A stretch of DNA of 64,000 nt from Pampus argenteus (GCA_036937835.1 CM072875.1:11979001-12043000), one strand, 5' to 3'; positions 40,685-53,680 are shown, counted from the stretch's first letter. Translations and numbers: made by a program. The notes: generated by a model from the sequence alone, not told the origin.

Positions 40685-41752
40685 CTAGTGGGGTAAACTA
40701 GTGTTTAGGAAGAAACAAGAACTGATCCGACTTTTGTTCAAAGAGAGAGATCAGACAAAAGCTTAGTAAAGTTGATTAGATAAAAAACTACCTATGAAAC
40801 TTGTTTTTCATCTCATGTCCCTGGCCCTACATATTGGCCATTATAGATCTAATCTTATGGTATCAAGCATGCTGGGTGTTGCCCAGTACTCCACTAGCAT
40901 TGCCCCCTCAACATATTCCTAACAGTGTGGTTCTTTATATGTGATTACACATTCCCCAGTCAAAGAATAAAAAGGCAAGCACTGTCTAATAAATATCTGG
41001 AACTCTTTTGATTAATTGTCACCACCTTGCTGTCCTGCAGAGACACCACACAGTGAAATCAACAAAAACGGAAATCTTTAATTAGTATGCCCCCTGCATC
41101 CTTACCCCTATCCTATCTCTGTCACTTCCTTACACCTAGCTTGCTGAGTAGGCTGGTTGGTAGGAGCTATTCTAGGCCCAGTCTCATTACCAGGGTATTT
41201 TAGCATCTGTTAAAAACAACACATATTGTATGTTATCAGCAAGCCCCAAAGAAAAGTACATGTTGATACCCTGTGGACCTGGGGTGAAGTTATTTTAGCC
41301 ACTGTTGATTCCTAGAATATACCTTAAAGCAATCAGCAATTAATTAACAGTTTATCAATTTTAAAACAGAGATAGATAACGACACCATATTAATCCATTT
41401 TACACGCAAAGTAAGTGAAAAGGGATTATGCAAGGTAGAGCATGTCAGAGAGTAACATTAATAGGATCCAAAAACAGAGAAGCATAGGGACTAGGCTGCA
41501 AGGTTTGAGTTATTTCTAATGGCATTAGGTCCCAGGGTAGCTGGCCTATATGCTGCTAGAGCACTTGACATGGGCCCTTGATATGTTCCCATCTGATGTG
41601 GCTGCCAAAAGGGCTAGGCTTTGTGACCTTGAACAGATGCAGGCTAAACTTGTATGCAAGTACAGGGATGTAAACATACAGAAATACATTCTAATATGGC
41701 AACGTGCATTCACCCTTAGCACACACACTTGCACAACATCCATTAACTGTAC
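40685..41752 (-). other. ephb1: ephb1 intron 10
   Basis: This 1,068-bp intron starts GTACAG and ends CCACTAG. The donor is weaker than the GTGAGT/GTAAGT donors of most of the other introns. Nothing else is seen in it. Confidence 0.9.
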
Positions 41753-41875
41753 CTGCACCGATGACCTCCTCAATCTTGACAGTGGAGACGTCAATCTCCT
41801 TGGCGAATTCGCGGACAGCTTCGTTGGGGTCTTCGTAGGTAAAAGGGTCGATGTAGATCTTCATCCCCGGGGAGC
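41753..41875 (-). CDS. ephb1: ephb1 exon 10: juxtamembrane region and kinase start
   Basis: This 123-bp exon has a CTTCTCAG acceptor and a GCAG/GTACAG donor. It encodes GSPGMKIYIDPFTYEDPNEA, then REFAKEIDVSTVKIEEVIGAG. The two juxtamembrane tyrosines in YIDPFTYEDP are the conserved autoinhibitory and SH2-docking sites of EphB kinases (family knowledge). Their phosphorylation releases the kinase. The exon ends inside the glycine-rich ATP loop (GxGxFG), which is completed by exon 11. Confidence 0.98.
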
Positions 41876-41988
41876 CTGAGAAGTGGGTCGGGCAGCCCAG
41901 TGGGGAGGGGCAGTTAGACATGTCGGCTCTCAGAGAGAGTTCTAGAACAACCAAAGTGCTCAGTGAGCTTTGCAGAAGAAGAAACTGA

Positions 41989-42010
41989 TTTTTTTTTTTT
42001 TTTTTTTTTT
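41989..42010. repeat. poly(T) tract
   Basis: A run of 22 T, close to the acceptor side of juxtamembrane exon 10. Read on the transcribed strand it is poly(A), so it is not the polypyrimidine tract of that exon. Confidence 0.9.
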
Positions 42011-43186
42011 GATGTCTTGTGTTAATGGCTGATAAATGCAATTACCCTTCAAGACGTAGCTTAAATCATAATGTGACACAGCATTACTTACTATCAATAC
42101 AAGCTTTTAACAGTGCTAAATGATGATGATAACTCCATTTGCTCTATGGTCCTCCTCAGAGACAGACAAGACAGCTTCTGTATGTAAATGAATATTAATT
42201 CATGTTGTCACACATTAAATAATATAGGCAGATGAGTGTAGAAATGACTTTAGTTCCATGTATTGTGGACAACAAAATAGTGGTTTAATGATTCAGTGTT
42301 TGGAAGGAGGATACAGACCAGAATAAAAAACAGTGAGGAAGAAAGATGAAGGGATAGAAGGAGGGATAAGGGTATATAGAAAGAAAGTAAATGTAGATAG
42401 TTTTTTTCCCCCTACCTTTTTATCCCTTACCCTAGCAGACTCTGCTCTTTGATAGTGGTAGAACCAATTTCCGCACAGACTTTCCCTACAGGAGCTCATA
42501 AAGAGATAAAACCACTGCGCTATCAACTAGCTCTTTATACCATTTTGCGATAGGTGAGCTCAGTTCACAGACGTCTGCAAATGGAGTACAGCTTTTCTGT
42601 GTTGACAGACCAGGCGAGGAGGACTGGCGAAAATCACTTTCAATACATGCTGCCACAAGATGGACATTACAGCAAGCAAGCACACGTCAAACCACCATTT
42701 CTACAGTGACACCCAAGGGTAGCCTTCTTTCTCATAGGTGTTTAGTCAAAACCATGGCAGCCATGATTGGAATAAACCCATCGCCATCAAGTCAATTTGT
42801 GCCTGCTCATTTGCATAAGCCGCACAGAGATGGTGGGTCTCAAGAGACGGAAGGAGGGTTTAAGGTCTGGTCTTGGAGGGATCGAGGTGCCTCACCTCGC
42901 TCACCTTGCTCTTGACTAGAAGCTGATTCTAGTTAGAGCACTAATTGCCTTGAACCCTGTCTGTGCGAATGTAATTGCTCATTAGAGATTCCATACAGAT
43001 TGGATTCAAGTTAATCCATCAGAGGGTTTACAGCTTTGCATTCCATAAAGACGTTTTTATTTATAAGTGTCGCCAAGCTGCTCACTCAGCAGCACCACTG
43101 GGCAGGATTCAAAATCTCAGCAGGGAACATATACAACAACAAACATATGAGAACCCACTCAAAATCTCGAGCACACATTTCCTTAT

Positions 43187-43206
43187 ACACACACACACAC
43201 ACACAC
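43187..43206. repeat. (AC)n microsatellite
   Basis: A short pure AC tract in ephb1 intron 9. Confidence 0.9.
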
Positions 43207-46200
43207 GTGAACCCATTACTTTCTAATTCACAGTCCAGAACCCACTTTCATGTATAATTTAAAATGCAAACAGTTTATCTCTCTTCCTCCCTCTGGTACA
43301 GACCTGGTTAACTGGACTCATCTTTTTATGGTCAACGGATAAAAAATAGATTCTTGCTTCAATATTTCATAGGTCCTTCATTTGAGTGTATGAAGCAAAT
43401 GTATCCAAACTCCAGTTCTATTTTTACCCAACATAAAAAAACAACAACCCTGTCAGGAGGTAATGTATGGCTCCTGCAAAGGCTTATGGGCATACACTAT
43501 AATACACAATATAAATTCCTACCTTTTTCAATTAGATGGCCACATATAATGCCTAAACGGGAAGAATGGACAGACTCATTAAGTTGTTGAATATAGATTT
43601 TAAATCTCAACAAAATCTCTAGACAATGACACAATTGCTGGAATGGACTATTTAGTTGACCGGCAATATAAATTACAATTTACTGCACTGCATTTAACCG
43701 TGTTATTTTCACCAATGTCCAGCATTTACCCCGCTATTAGTTTGCCCCGCTCATTTACTGAATGGCCTTAATGTATCCACAAATCAATTGTACTGCAGTA
43801 ATGCTTACATTAATCCATTACTGGCAATGGGTATGATCAAATTACTGCTCTACTACACATAATTTACATATTGCCCAAATACAAACAGCAATGTCGGAGT
43901 AAAACTGTAGCTCCATAAATGCTCATCTCCTTAAGTTAAAGGATCTCTTTCATATGCTAGTCCATCACCAAGGCAACATAACTTCTTTTAATTCCTTTTG
44001 CCTGACAATATTTGTAATTTATCCATTTGCGTATATAGCAGTGTTTTTATGTGATTATTCACTTTGAGAAATTAACATAAACAATTACAAGACACTGTAC
44101 ACCAATAGGGAATATATTCCCTTTTCATGTCAGTCCAAGATGCACACCAATCTATTCTTTGGCTCTGTGAATTTAATGAGTTGAGTTTATGTCCTAAACA
44201 CAAACTAATTATCTATTGTTTGATGTCAGAAAATCATTTCTCAGACACACAGTGTGCCTCATTAGTATGGAAATCATAGATGGGATCTAAAAATCACATG
44301 GGATTAACGGACACATTTGTATAGATAGTGGTTTGTCGTGCACGTGGTGCCTTCTGCAAATATTCATACTTTGAAAAAGAATATGTCCTATATTGTTTAG
44401 AATGACGAACGAAAAACGTTTAGCACACACATACTAAATTCACACAAAATGTGATGCAGTATGCACTGACAGAAAAAAAAAGAGATAACTCAAATATAAA
44501 TATATTTGGCACCTAACCATAACCAGTTAAATGGGTTTTCTAATCCCATTCTCATTCAGTGTGAGCACCAGATGCGAAGCTGAGATGTGAAGCACAAACA
44601 ACAGCTGAAGCTACAGAAGCGACAAACAAGATTCCAACATTAGTGATTTAAGGATGTGTTGGTATTCATATGCAGAGAAGCATTAGGGCGTACAGTAAAC
44701 ACGCAGCGTTTAGAAATGTGTAGTCTTACTAATGTTGATGGGTTGCTGATGGGCGGAAAAAAGCAAAAGGGAATGGATGCACTGATAAAAACTATGGTGT
44801 GTGAGGTGTGTAATATATATGGGTGATATTCACGATGTGCTGATGTGACCAATTAAAAACAAACAAAACAAATATTCCCATGGCTCGGGGGGAGGTTACA
44901 TTTCCAGGCCACACAAGCAGCATTCGATCAATCTCTAGGAATGATGAGTGCGCTAATGTCTGCTTGTCATGACATCCCACTCAATGTTTGGTATAATGGT
45001 AAAGGTCTGATTTTCTTAACCATGACCATTCTGCCACACTACTGAATTTACAGTATGAACAGCATCCCTCTTGATGCCTGTCACATTTGGTGGGCAGGAA
45101 ATGAGGAGACATCACCTGAAGTTGGCAGCTGCGTGAAAGCTGGCACATTTTTGGAGTTTCACCCAAAACAATTGGCTGAGTGGCGCTGTTTTATTGTTGC
45201 GTTGAATACTGTAATTACAAAACTGTCAGTCAAATCTTGAGAGAATGGAAGAAAACAATGCATTGTGGGGTGGGGGATTACTTCATGAGTGTTTGGCGTT
45301 ATGAAGGTTGAAGGAATAAAGCTATGAATAGGATCCCTTATCAGCGTTTTATTTCTTCTCCACTTGAAGTTGCTCATTTCATGATTAGGGCTGAAAGCGT
45401 CTCTCATCTTTTGTTTATTTTCCCCACTTATGTTAATTGCATTTGGTTTTTCCAAAGATAGCCTGTGACAAAACTGACTCTTCTGCCCACAGCAGTTTTA
45501 ATGAGTCCCGGCTGCCACTGCTGTAGCTTTGACACAAAGCAACTGTGTTGAAACGCTTTGCTGTGTCAGGCTCAACAAAACTCGATCCCCTTGAGTGGGC
45601 CCCTTTTCAGACTGCCAGGTCGGCAGTATATGGGGCTTTCATTTGAGGTAAAAAAAAAACCTATACACACTTTTTTGTGTGTATTTGTTTGTGTGTCTAT
45701 TTGTCAGAGGTTATATATGTGTCCCTTCAGGCTTCTACCCCTCATCAGTCAGTGCCAAGGGAGTGTTTAAAACATGATTCAATGACGGCTATTGTACAGC
45801 CCTGAGAGATTTAGCGTCACTGTGCAAAGAAAGGAAGGTGTCATGTACATCAACAGACACCTTCTACCTAAAGTAATTTCTCCTTTACCTTACCTCCTTT
45901 TCATTTCTGTTTTTATGAAAGACTACATGATTTACATACAGGTCCAACCTCATACATGACAGTAGAGGAAGACGAGACATATGTTCACCAAGTCTTCACA
46001 GGTCTTTTAAACTGCATTGAGATTGGCATCAAAATAAACATAGTGATTTATATATATAATATATATATAAATATATACAATGGACCGTGTCTGCCAGAAT
46101 CTGGCAACCAAACAGCAAATCGAAAGGCAAATGAATAACAACTATTATGCAACAAAGTTGTTAAAGATTTGATAATTGATAAATAAGTTGAATACAAAAA

Positions 46201-46454
46201 AAGTGTTCTACAAGATAAATGTATTTCTACTGTTCTAGGTGAGAAATGGGCATGGCATATACTGTTGCATTCAACTTGAATCCAGGAAAAGTCTTAACAG
46301 GTCTGGAGTTGTGAGCGAAAATGTAGAGTCCTTCATTAACATTTGTGATTTGATGGCCAAAATCTGCTAGAAAATCTTGAGGCATGCTGCTGTTGCACCA
46401 AAAACAAACAACTAGTTTGCTAGTAAAAAGCTCACAGTGTTCGGGTAGACTCAC

Positions 46455-46519
46455 CTCTTCCTGTGCTGTAATGTTGCAGCTTGTCACTGTACACTGCCTC
46501 CTTGGTGTATGCCCTTTTC
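46455..46519 (-). CDS. ephb1: ephb1 exon 9: membrane-proximal cytoplasmic segment
   Basis: This small 65-bp exon lies between a CTCCTAG acceptor and a GTGAGT donor. It completes the split Arg codon and encodes KRAYTKEAVYSDKLQHYSTG followed by Arg and a split Gly. The basic stop-transfer residues (RKR) sit just inside the membrane. Several tyrosines in this segment are candidate phosphorylation sites by analogy with other EphB receptors. It is too short to stand out as an open reading frame and was found by following the phase from exon 8. Length and phase match the usual Eph gene structure. Confidence 0.96.
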
Positions 46520-46543
46520 CTAGGAGATCAATGAATATATAAT

Positions 46544-46546
<3 letters not shown>

Positions 46547-46580
<34 letters not shown>
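46547..46580. repeat. (AG)n microsatellite
   Basis: A pure AG run of about 34 bp, only about 27 bp upstream of the exon 9 acceptor. On the transcribed strand it reads CT, so it gives this 65-bp exon an unusually long pyrimidine-rich upstream region. Confidence 0.9.
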
Positions 46581-46587
<7 letters not shown>

Positions 46588-47045
46588 AAGATGACAGGAT
46601 GAAAGGAAGGTTAACTGAGGCCTTATTTCTGTTCATGTTTCTCTGTAAAGCCTGAAAATGACGTGGCTGAAATTGAGAAATTGAATCAGTTGCATAGGGT
46701 TAGCAGTGGCAAACGAAGTTTATGAAAATGAGCTGATTTTTAATTAGACCTTGATAGGATCTCTCTGCTTTTCATCCGTCTCCTCTGCCTCAGCATCAAA
46801 AGAGCTTGGCCCATTTGATGAACACTTACTTGCTCAATGTTGCACATAGCACTGCAGAAAATTTGACTTTCATATATCTAAAGAGGAGCAAGATAGGAAT
46901 GTGACAATGTGATAAATTTATGCAAAATTAAATTAGCTCGACTTTAAAGTTACCAGGGAAAAGTCAGAGCTGTTGAGTATGTCAGCTTTCCTTTCGGTCA
47001 AATTGATTACTAAATAATATACAAATACATACTGTAATGTATATC

Positions 47046-47074
47046 AAAATGTGACAGAAATTTTGTCACATTTT
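47046..47074. repeat. perfect 10-bp inverted repeat, 9-nt loop
   Basis: The arms AAAATGTGAC and GTCACATTTT are exact reverse complements separated by AGAAATTTT, in ephb1 intron 8. The loop is itself AT-rich and can pair further. Confidence 0.75.
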
Positions 47075-47403
47075 TTTCAACAGTTTATACTGTAGCAAAT
47101 AGGGGAGCATGCAGGGCTACTCTATTAGGCAACATGATATTGTATAGGTGTTCATGTCATTGTGTCTACCCCATGCATTTGCTTAAGTCTCCAGTAAACA
47201 TTATGTTGTGTAAGGAAAGCTCATCCATTACGGCAGCAAAGGTTTTCATTTTGAGGTGAGAAGATTTAGCAGCCTAAAAAAAGATGCTAAATTATATTTG
47301 TTGCTAAATTTATTTGTCAGGGTCAGATATAGCAATGAACTCACTAACTTTGCAGCAGTTTCTGCATGTATTGCAAGCGACGGAGGAAGTGAAATGTGGT
47401 TAC

Positions 47404-47512
47404 CTGCTGCACACTATGGAGATAGCGACAAGGGAAACAATAAAGACGACTCCTGCTGCTGCTGACCCCGCAATCAGAGGAAGCTGTTCCCTCAGCTCTG
47501 ACTTGAAGTCAT
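47404..47512 (-). CDS. ephb1: ephb1 exon 8: transmembrane helix
   Basis: This 109-bp exon has a CAACTCAG acceptor and a CAG/GTAACC donor. It encodes DDFKSELREQLP, then a hydrophobic run of about 23 residues from LIAGSAAAG through VVFIVSLVAIS to IVC, ending in a split Arg codon. This is the single-pass membrane helix. The small-residue GSAAAG face is typical of Eph helices that pack as dimers (family knowledge). The sequence is nearly identical to vertebrate EPHB1 as I recall it, and is the strongest single piece of evidence for the paralogue call. The same frame stays open for some 470 bp into the upstream intron; the strong acceptor argues that this is chance. Confidence 0.98.
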
Positions 47513-49784
47513 CTGAGTTGCATAAAGAAAAAGACAGACATTGTGAATGGCTTAGGTAAAGATTACAGAGCACAGTTGTGTTTATTTGGAGGTGTGTAGG
47601 AATGTGTATTTTAAGGGCGGTTAAGGTAGGTAGGTAGATGAAGAGGCAGAGCAGAATGGTTAGACTGGATGCACTGATGGATAAAGAAAACATATAGATC
47701 TCTCTGCTGTAAGGTGCTGACTGAAATCCAGTAAGCTTTAGCATGATTGACTGACAGGTTGTGTTTGATAAACCAGGAGAGAGACAGAGAGACCTAGAGA
47801 GAAAGAGCGAGGGGGGCCTCTTCTGAGTTGCCATACCTGTCAGAAAAGAGCAGACAAGAGAGTGCACCTTGGAATGTTGTTTCTGAGGTGTTGAAAAGGA
47901 AGTCATCCACTGCCAATCACACCTACAGCCCAAATATGTCTTGTGTACATAGCTGGGGCAGGTTGGTAGTAGTTCAGAAGACATCCTAAATGTCTATCTA
48001 AAAATGCTATATAGCAGAATCCTTTTGGTGTGCCTGTCTTCCCGTGACTTTTGCACCAGCAAACACTGGTGTTAAAGCAACACAGGATTTAGCATGCTGC
48101 AGGCAAATCAGCGGATTCTAAATCCAATCCCCCATGTAGAATGGGCCTATTGGATTAAAGTGATAAAGGGAGAACTAATGCATCTTCGGAGCAGTGTGAG
48201 AGCTAGGATATATGAGGAAACTCAATGTGACATGAATTGCTCACTCTTTTAACTTGCACATTTATCAAGAACATTTCAACCAAGCAGTGTGAATGATGTT
48301 CGAGCTACTCAAGCTTCCAGGCAGTCTTCTCTTTGGATGCATATTAGACGTGAGAGGTCCAGATAAATCTTGCCTTCATTCATATGAGAATGCTGATTTT
48401 TTTCAATCACACAGCTACCTGTTCCGGAGGTAAAGAGGCTACGATTACAATCGGTTAGTTCTCACGGACTTCGCCTATTAGAAAACAGGAGAACTGTGAC
48501 ATCAGTCATCTTACTGATGGACCAATCGCCTCTTTTTCATCACACCTGTCAGTCAAGTCTGAATACGCCTGTTTGTGTGTGCATATGTGGTAAAAGGACA
48601 CCTTGTGAAGGTGTATGAAAACATGCTGAAAGGAAGACAAAAGGGATTATATGTATTGAAAAGAGACAGCAGTTGGGTGGTGAGGTGGTCTTCCTGAGAG
48701 AGTGGAGCGGATTACTAGGGGGAGAGGAGACCAGTAGAAGGACAGGAGATGGAGCCGGAGGGGTGATTGTCAGCAGCTCTCTAGTGTCTGCTATTAATTG
48801 CCTTGACGAGTGTCGTGCTATGGCAGCGAGCCAATGAATGAACTGTAAACGATATTTGTGTGAGCAAGCGTAAAGCGTGTGTTCGTGTATGTGCGTCAAT
48901 GTGTATGAGGGAGAGCAAAGGGGCTATGACTGTGCCACTACATCTGCTCTGCACAGGTAAAAAGGTATTATCCTTCCCATCTTCCCCTCCCTCCCTCCCT
49001 CATTACCTTCCCATTCATCATTATCATCTTCACTAACACAATACAATGTGGAAATGTCACTCCTGTCTTATATTATGAACTATGGCCACAAGAGCATAGC
49101 AGGCTAGTAATCCAGCCGGACCGATGGAAATATGAACGTTACACATTTCCAACCAAATGCTTCACCCATCCTGACGGAATCATGGTATTTTAATTTTAGC
49201 ACTGATTTGACTGCCTGGCATGACTATGAAGAAGTACTACAGTTAATGCACCACCACCCCCTCCAACCCTGCACACACTTTTTGCACTTATACTAATAAA
49301 CACAGTTCCACAACCTTGCCAATATAGCAGGTGTTGCAGCCTCTCTTTAGCCCCTTCCCTCGCAACAATTTAGCCCCCCCATGACAAAATATGAATCTCA
49401 TCAACCACTAATCACAGCTATGCATTCTGGGATGGCTCTCTAGCAACAGAAGGGCTGGGTGAAAAACCAATTAGCTAAGCATTTTGGATCAAACGCAGTT
49501 AGTTGCACAAACAAAAGACAGTCAGCATTCCACATATTCAAAGACCCCCCCCACACACACACATACACGTGCACACACTGAAACCTGACCATGAAGGAAA
49601 TTAATTTTGCTATAGAAATGCAATCAAACATTCCCCTCTATCTCACACACTAATAATAACTGCAACAACAAATACAAGACAAGTGTTAGAAAGAGTTGTA
49701 TGTGTGTGTGTGAGAGAGAAAGTGAGACAGAGAAGGATAGAGAGTGACACAGAGAGCTGTTTCTCCTGGCTCTGCAATCCTTAC
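47513..49784 (-). other. ephb1: ephb1 intron 7
   Basis: This 2,272-bp intron starts GTAAGG and ends CAACTCAG. An open frame continuous with exon 8 extends about 470 bp into it but shows no protein-like conservation I recognise. No mobile element was identified. Confidence 0.9.
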
Positions 49785-49947
49785 CATCTGTGGGGGTTTG
49801 GAAGCACATCTTACTGCTGTATTTGCCAAAGCCAGCCACAGTCCGTGCCCGCACCTGTACAACGTACACTGTACCCGCCCGGAGTCCCTCCACGCGTGCA
49901 GTGTTAGTTTGGCTCCGCAGGATGGTGGAGTTAATCTCTGCATGATC
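49785..49947 (-). CDS. ephb1: ephb1 exon 7: end of second fibronectin III repeat
   Basis: This 163-bp exon follows a CTTTTCAG acceptor, starts in phase 0 and ends one base into an Asp codon before GTAAGG. It encodes DHAEINSTILRSQTNTARV, then GLRAGTVYVVQVRARTVAG and GKYSSKMCFQTPTD. The Y-V-V-Q-V-R-A-R-T strand pattern is the classic F strand of Eph FN3-2, and KMCFQT closes the repeat just before the membrane. The NST triplet is a potential N-glycosylation site. The length equals the usual Eph exon. The frame continues into the transmembrane exon with Asp-Asp-Phe-Lys. Confidence 0.97.
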
Positions 49948-52900
49948 CTGAAAAGAGCAACGAACACAAGGAGGAAGGTTAAGGAGGACAAAGCACTACA
50001 CAGAGAAGATGTTGGCAGCAAAGTGGTAAACTATACAAAACTATGTAACAAGATACAGCGCTGGACAAAGTTTGACAGTGAGACAACTAACACACTGATT
50101 AAGAATTACACATTCAGGAAATATTATGAGGAAAGAATTAGGAGGAAATCAGTTTGTCTCTTCAGGTGTGCTTTATTAGGGCAGTTTAATTACTGCAATA
50201 TGTTTTAACATTATATCTTCTTGTTTTGTTGTTTGAAGTACAGTAGTGGTTTTAAATATGATGGCAGGACAATTCCACGTTCCAAGTGTTTTATTTTTTC
50301 ATTGGGAATGCTAAAAAAAACATCCTTTGTTTCATTGCTGTTTGTTGTAATGTTTTTTTCTCATTTAGTCTTTTTTGTGCATTGTTTTTAGATTACAGAG
50401 GAGGTATGAAAATTTATTTTTCTACTTGAATGTATGGATTTTCTCATGCACGTATGGATGCATACTTATAACCATTCATTATGTAAATGTATAGTTTGGG
50501 CCATGGGGACTGTTCTTCAAATCCTGCAGCTCTATCTTTCTCTCTCCAGGTTCGAGAAAGCCAGTCTGGCAGTCTGCTGCAGTGTAGTTTGGGGCTCACT
50601 GGAGGTATCTGCTATGAGGGATCAGTAATTACTTAGGCCTGTCACCTTCCCATAACCCAGAGTGAATATGACAGCCAGAAAATAAGACTGCACCTACACT
50701 ACACCCACCACTGCAGGCTGCTGATAGCTAGATGCAGACATACTGTAGTGAGGGAGGGGCAGTTGAAAGTGAAGGGGGCAAAATTCACTGTGTCAGTATA
50801 AATAGACGCAGGTATTTATTTATTTTTTTCAAAGCTTGGTAAACACACTGTTGTTTAATATATAATACATGTATGACAGCTCTGAGAAAATATGAAATAA
50901 AAACATCTGAGTTGTCAACAGTGTAGAGTGGAAAAAGTAGACAGGCAAGGAGGAAGCAAGCAAAGGAGGAGGAGGGTGGAAGATGATGGCAGGAAGCGAT
51001 AAAAAACTCGAGGCAGAAGCGACCCACATCGAAATCATTATCCAATCTGATTGGTGTAATTGAATCATTCCGGTTGCTCCGTCATTGAGCAGACGAGGTA
51101 AACATAGCTATGAAATCTGCCCCCCACATAATGATGTGTGCAATCACATTAGCTCTTATTGGACACTCTGGGCTTGATGAAGACAAATGTTTGGGCTTGA
51201 GATGGGAGAGCATTGTACCAACAGGCTTTCATTCTATCTCTGAGAGGAAAAAAAGATGTTTATAAATGGAATGCTGGATGTAACTGGTTTAGAAAGTTTA
51301 ATCATTTCACAGGCCGCTCATCCATTAGATCACACAATCTGTCATCTCCCTGATGTGCTGCATACAAATACTCTAAAATTCTCAAACTTGACATGAAAGC
51401 GGCAATGAGCTTTTGGAAAGGCTTGTAACTAAAAGGAAGACATGAAGCCCTGCGAGGGACTGGAATCATAGTCACCTGTTCATCTGCTATAGGACATGGT
51501 TGAGAGCACATGGACCACTTGGGGTCAGGATTTGCCTGCTCCTGCTATCAGTCATTCTGCATTTCTCAGAACCACACACACACATCTGTTGAGTTTGCAT
51601 GGAGGACAGGTGAGCAGACAGATGGCAAACCGCCAATGGGAGAGCATCCCTTGAGGGAGCACCATCTTGGAATGGCCCTTTCATGCTGCCAGTCAAACAG
51701 GGATTATGTGACACACACACACATACACACCCACATCTGCCACTTAAAAATGAGTTGGCATTTGGCACTACAGCAGGTTAGGGGATAGCCAATAAAAGGC
51801 CATGCCAGGAGAGACTTCAAGCCATCAGAGGTCCCCTCCTGCTGCCAGTCAAATGGGGATTAGGAGGACCACACCCTAACCTGCTAAATAAAGACAGAGT
51901 TGCAGGTGCGAAGGCAGATGGCAGAGCAGCCAATTGCCAGGGTGATAGACAGGAACCACTGTGGGGAGTTTGGTCTCTGCAGCATCCAGTAAAATCACTG
52001 AAAAAAACAGGTTTTCCTGATAAATATAAAATATTGGTTCTTCCCATGTTCTTACATAATCTCTAGTGAGCAGGCCGAATAAATCTCCCCTGCCCCTTCT
52101 CTGAAAAGATTAGCTGGATATGTGCAAATTACCTACCACACCTACTTGGCAACTTGGAATCTTATTTACTTACTTATATATTTACTTATCTTGCATAAAT
52201 TATTGGACTCATTATGGTTACATTGGATTTACTACATTAGTACTAGATTGGGTGTAATAATGTAGCTGGATGTCCAATAGTTGTATTTCTCTTTCAAACC
52301 TCCTTTATTTCTTTGGGCTTTTTGGGTGGATTTTTTCACTAAGGTCCCATTACTGCTGTGGGCCTGTTACAGCCACCAATACATTATATGTGATATTAGA
52401 CTATAAAAAATAAACCCTTCACTTTACTTGATGTTTGTGTGTGCATTTGTGTGTCTGTGTTTGTGTGTCTATTTTTTTTTTCCAAAATGCCAACCACCAA
52501 AAATGGACAGCATGGCCACCTGGCACAAAGACAGACATGGTGGGATACCATGTGTCGTCTTCACAGGCTCACACACATACACACAAACACACACACAAAG
52601 GGAAAAGGGAGGGTGTGTATGAGAGAGAATATTATAATATGTTTGTAAAGTGGAAATAAAAAAAGCCAATCTCTCCTATTAATGTTCATGTTTTAAATGT
52701 ACTGCCTTAGGTAAAAAAAAGAAAAGAAAAAGGCGGGAACACTAGATTGGTTTTATTACCAAATGCAAATAATTACAATTAAATCATGAATTCTAAAAAG
52801 AAAATGGTAATTATTCTGCATGGAAATACAATGGTGTTAAATTTGATATTCAATCGTTTTGAGAAATAAAAATAAAACTAATATGATGTAAAAGCAAATT

Positions 52901-53510
52901 ATATCATGATACGCCAATGAGAAAAATAGCAATGATCTTCCACTCACTCCAAGGAAACCCGCTAAACATCAGTGGGCATAGAGAGAGGTGAGAAGAATAG
53001 TCTTATCGTCAGTAAATTAACTCTTCCAGTTTGTTTTACTTGTTCTTTGCAACCACTCATTTTGAAATAACTCTTTGGATGCATTCCATTCACCTGGAGA
53101 CTAGCAGACACCTGAACAAGTGTCGGAGACAAACAAAGAAGGGGAGAAAAAGAAAAGTCTAAAGGAGGAAATGTGAATATCTGGTGGACAAGTTCTGCTC
53201 GTCACAGGTTATATGACATGTGCGTGTGTGTCAACAGAACTGCTGTGGTCTACTCTGACAGGAAGAAAAGAATAATAAATACTTTCTCCTGGCTTCTCTT
53301 CTCTTCTCTGCAATTGCTAATTGTATGTGAAGCGCTAGGGAGATTTCAGAGTGCCAACAATGCAAATGGTGGTATGGTCAGTCTGCTGCGGATCCTGGTT
53401 ACATGCTGTAAACTTTTATTTGCTCTTGAATTTCCCACATTGCTGCATGACAGTGTTGCTGTCATCCAGAATGGATGCATCTGAACTGCTGCTGACACCT
53501 GCAAACAAAC

Positions 53511-53680
<170 letters not shown>

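Larger units (their letters stand above)
41876..46454 (-). other. ephb1: ephb1 intron 9
   Basis: This 4,579-bp intron starts GTGAGT and ends TTCTCAG. It contains a poly(T) run at 41989-42010, about 20 bp of CA at 43187-43206, and an AT-rich block at about 43620-44040 that looks like conserved non-coding DNA (see findings). Confidence 0.9.
46520..47403 (-). other. ephb1: ephb1 intron 8
   Basis: This 884-bp intron starts GTAACC and ends CTCCTAG. It contains a pure GA tract just upstream of exon 9 and a perfect 10-bp hairpin at 47046-47074. Confidence 0.9.

Noticed and set aside
47513..47984. In-frame extension of the transmembrane exon into intron 7 (about 158 codons)
   Set aside because: A strong acceptor lies at the expected Eph boundary. 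The extension has no Eph or other protein similarity that I can see and its wording is low-complexity.
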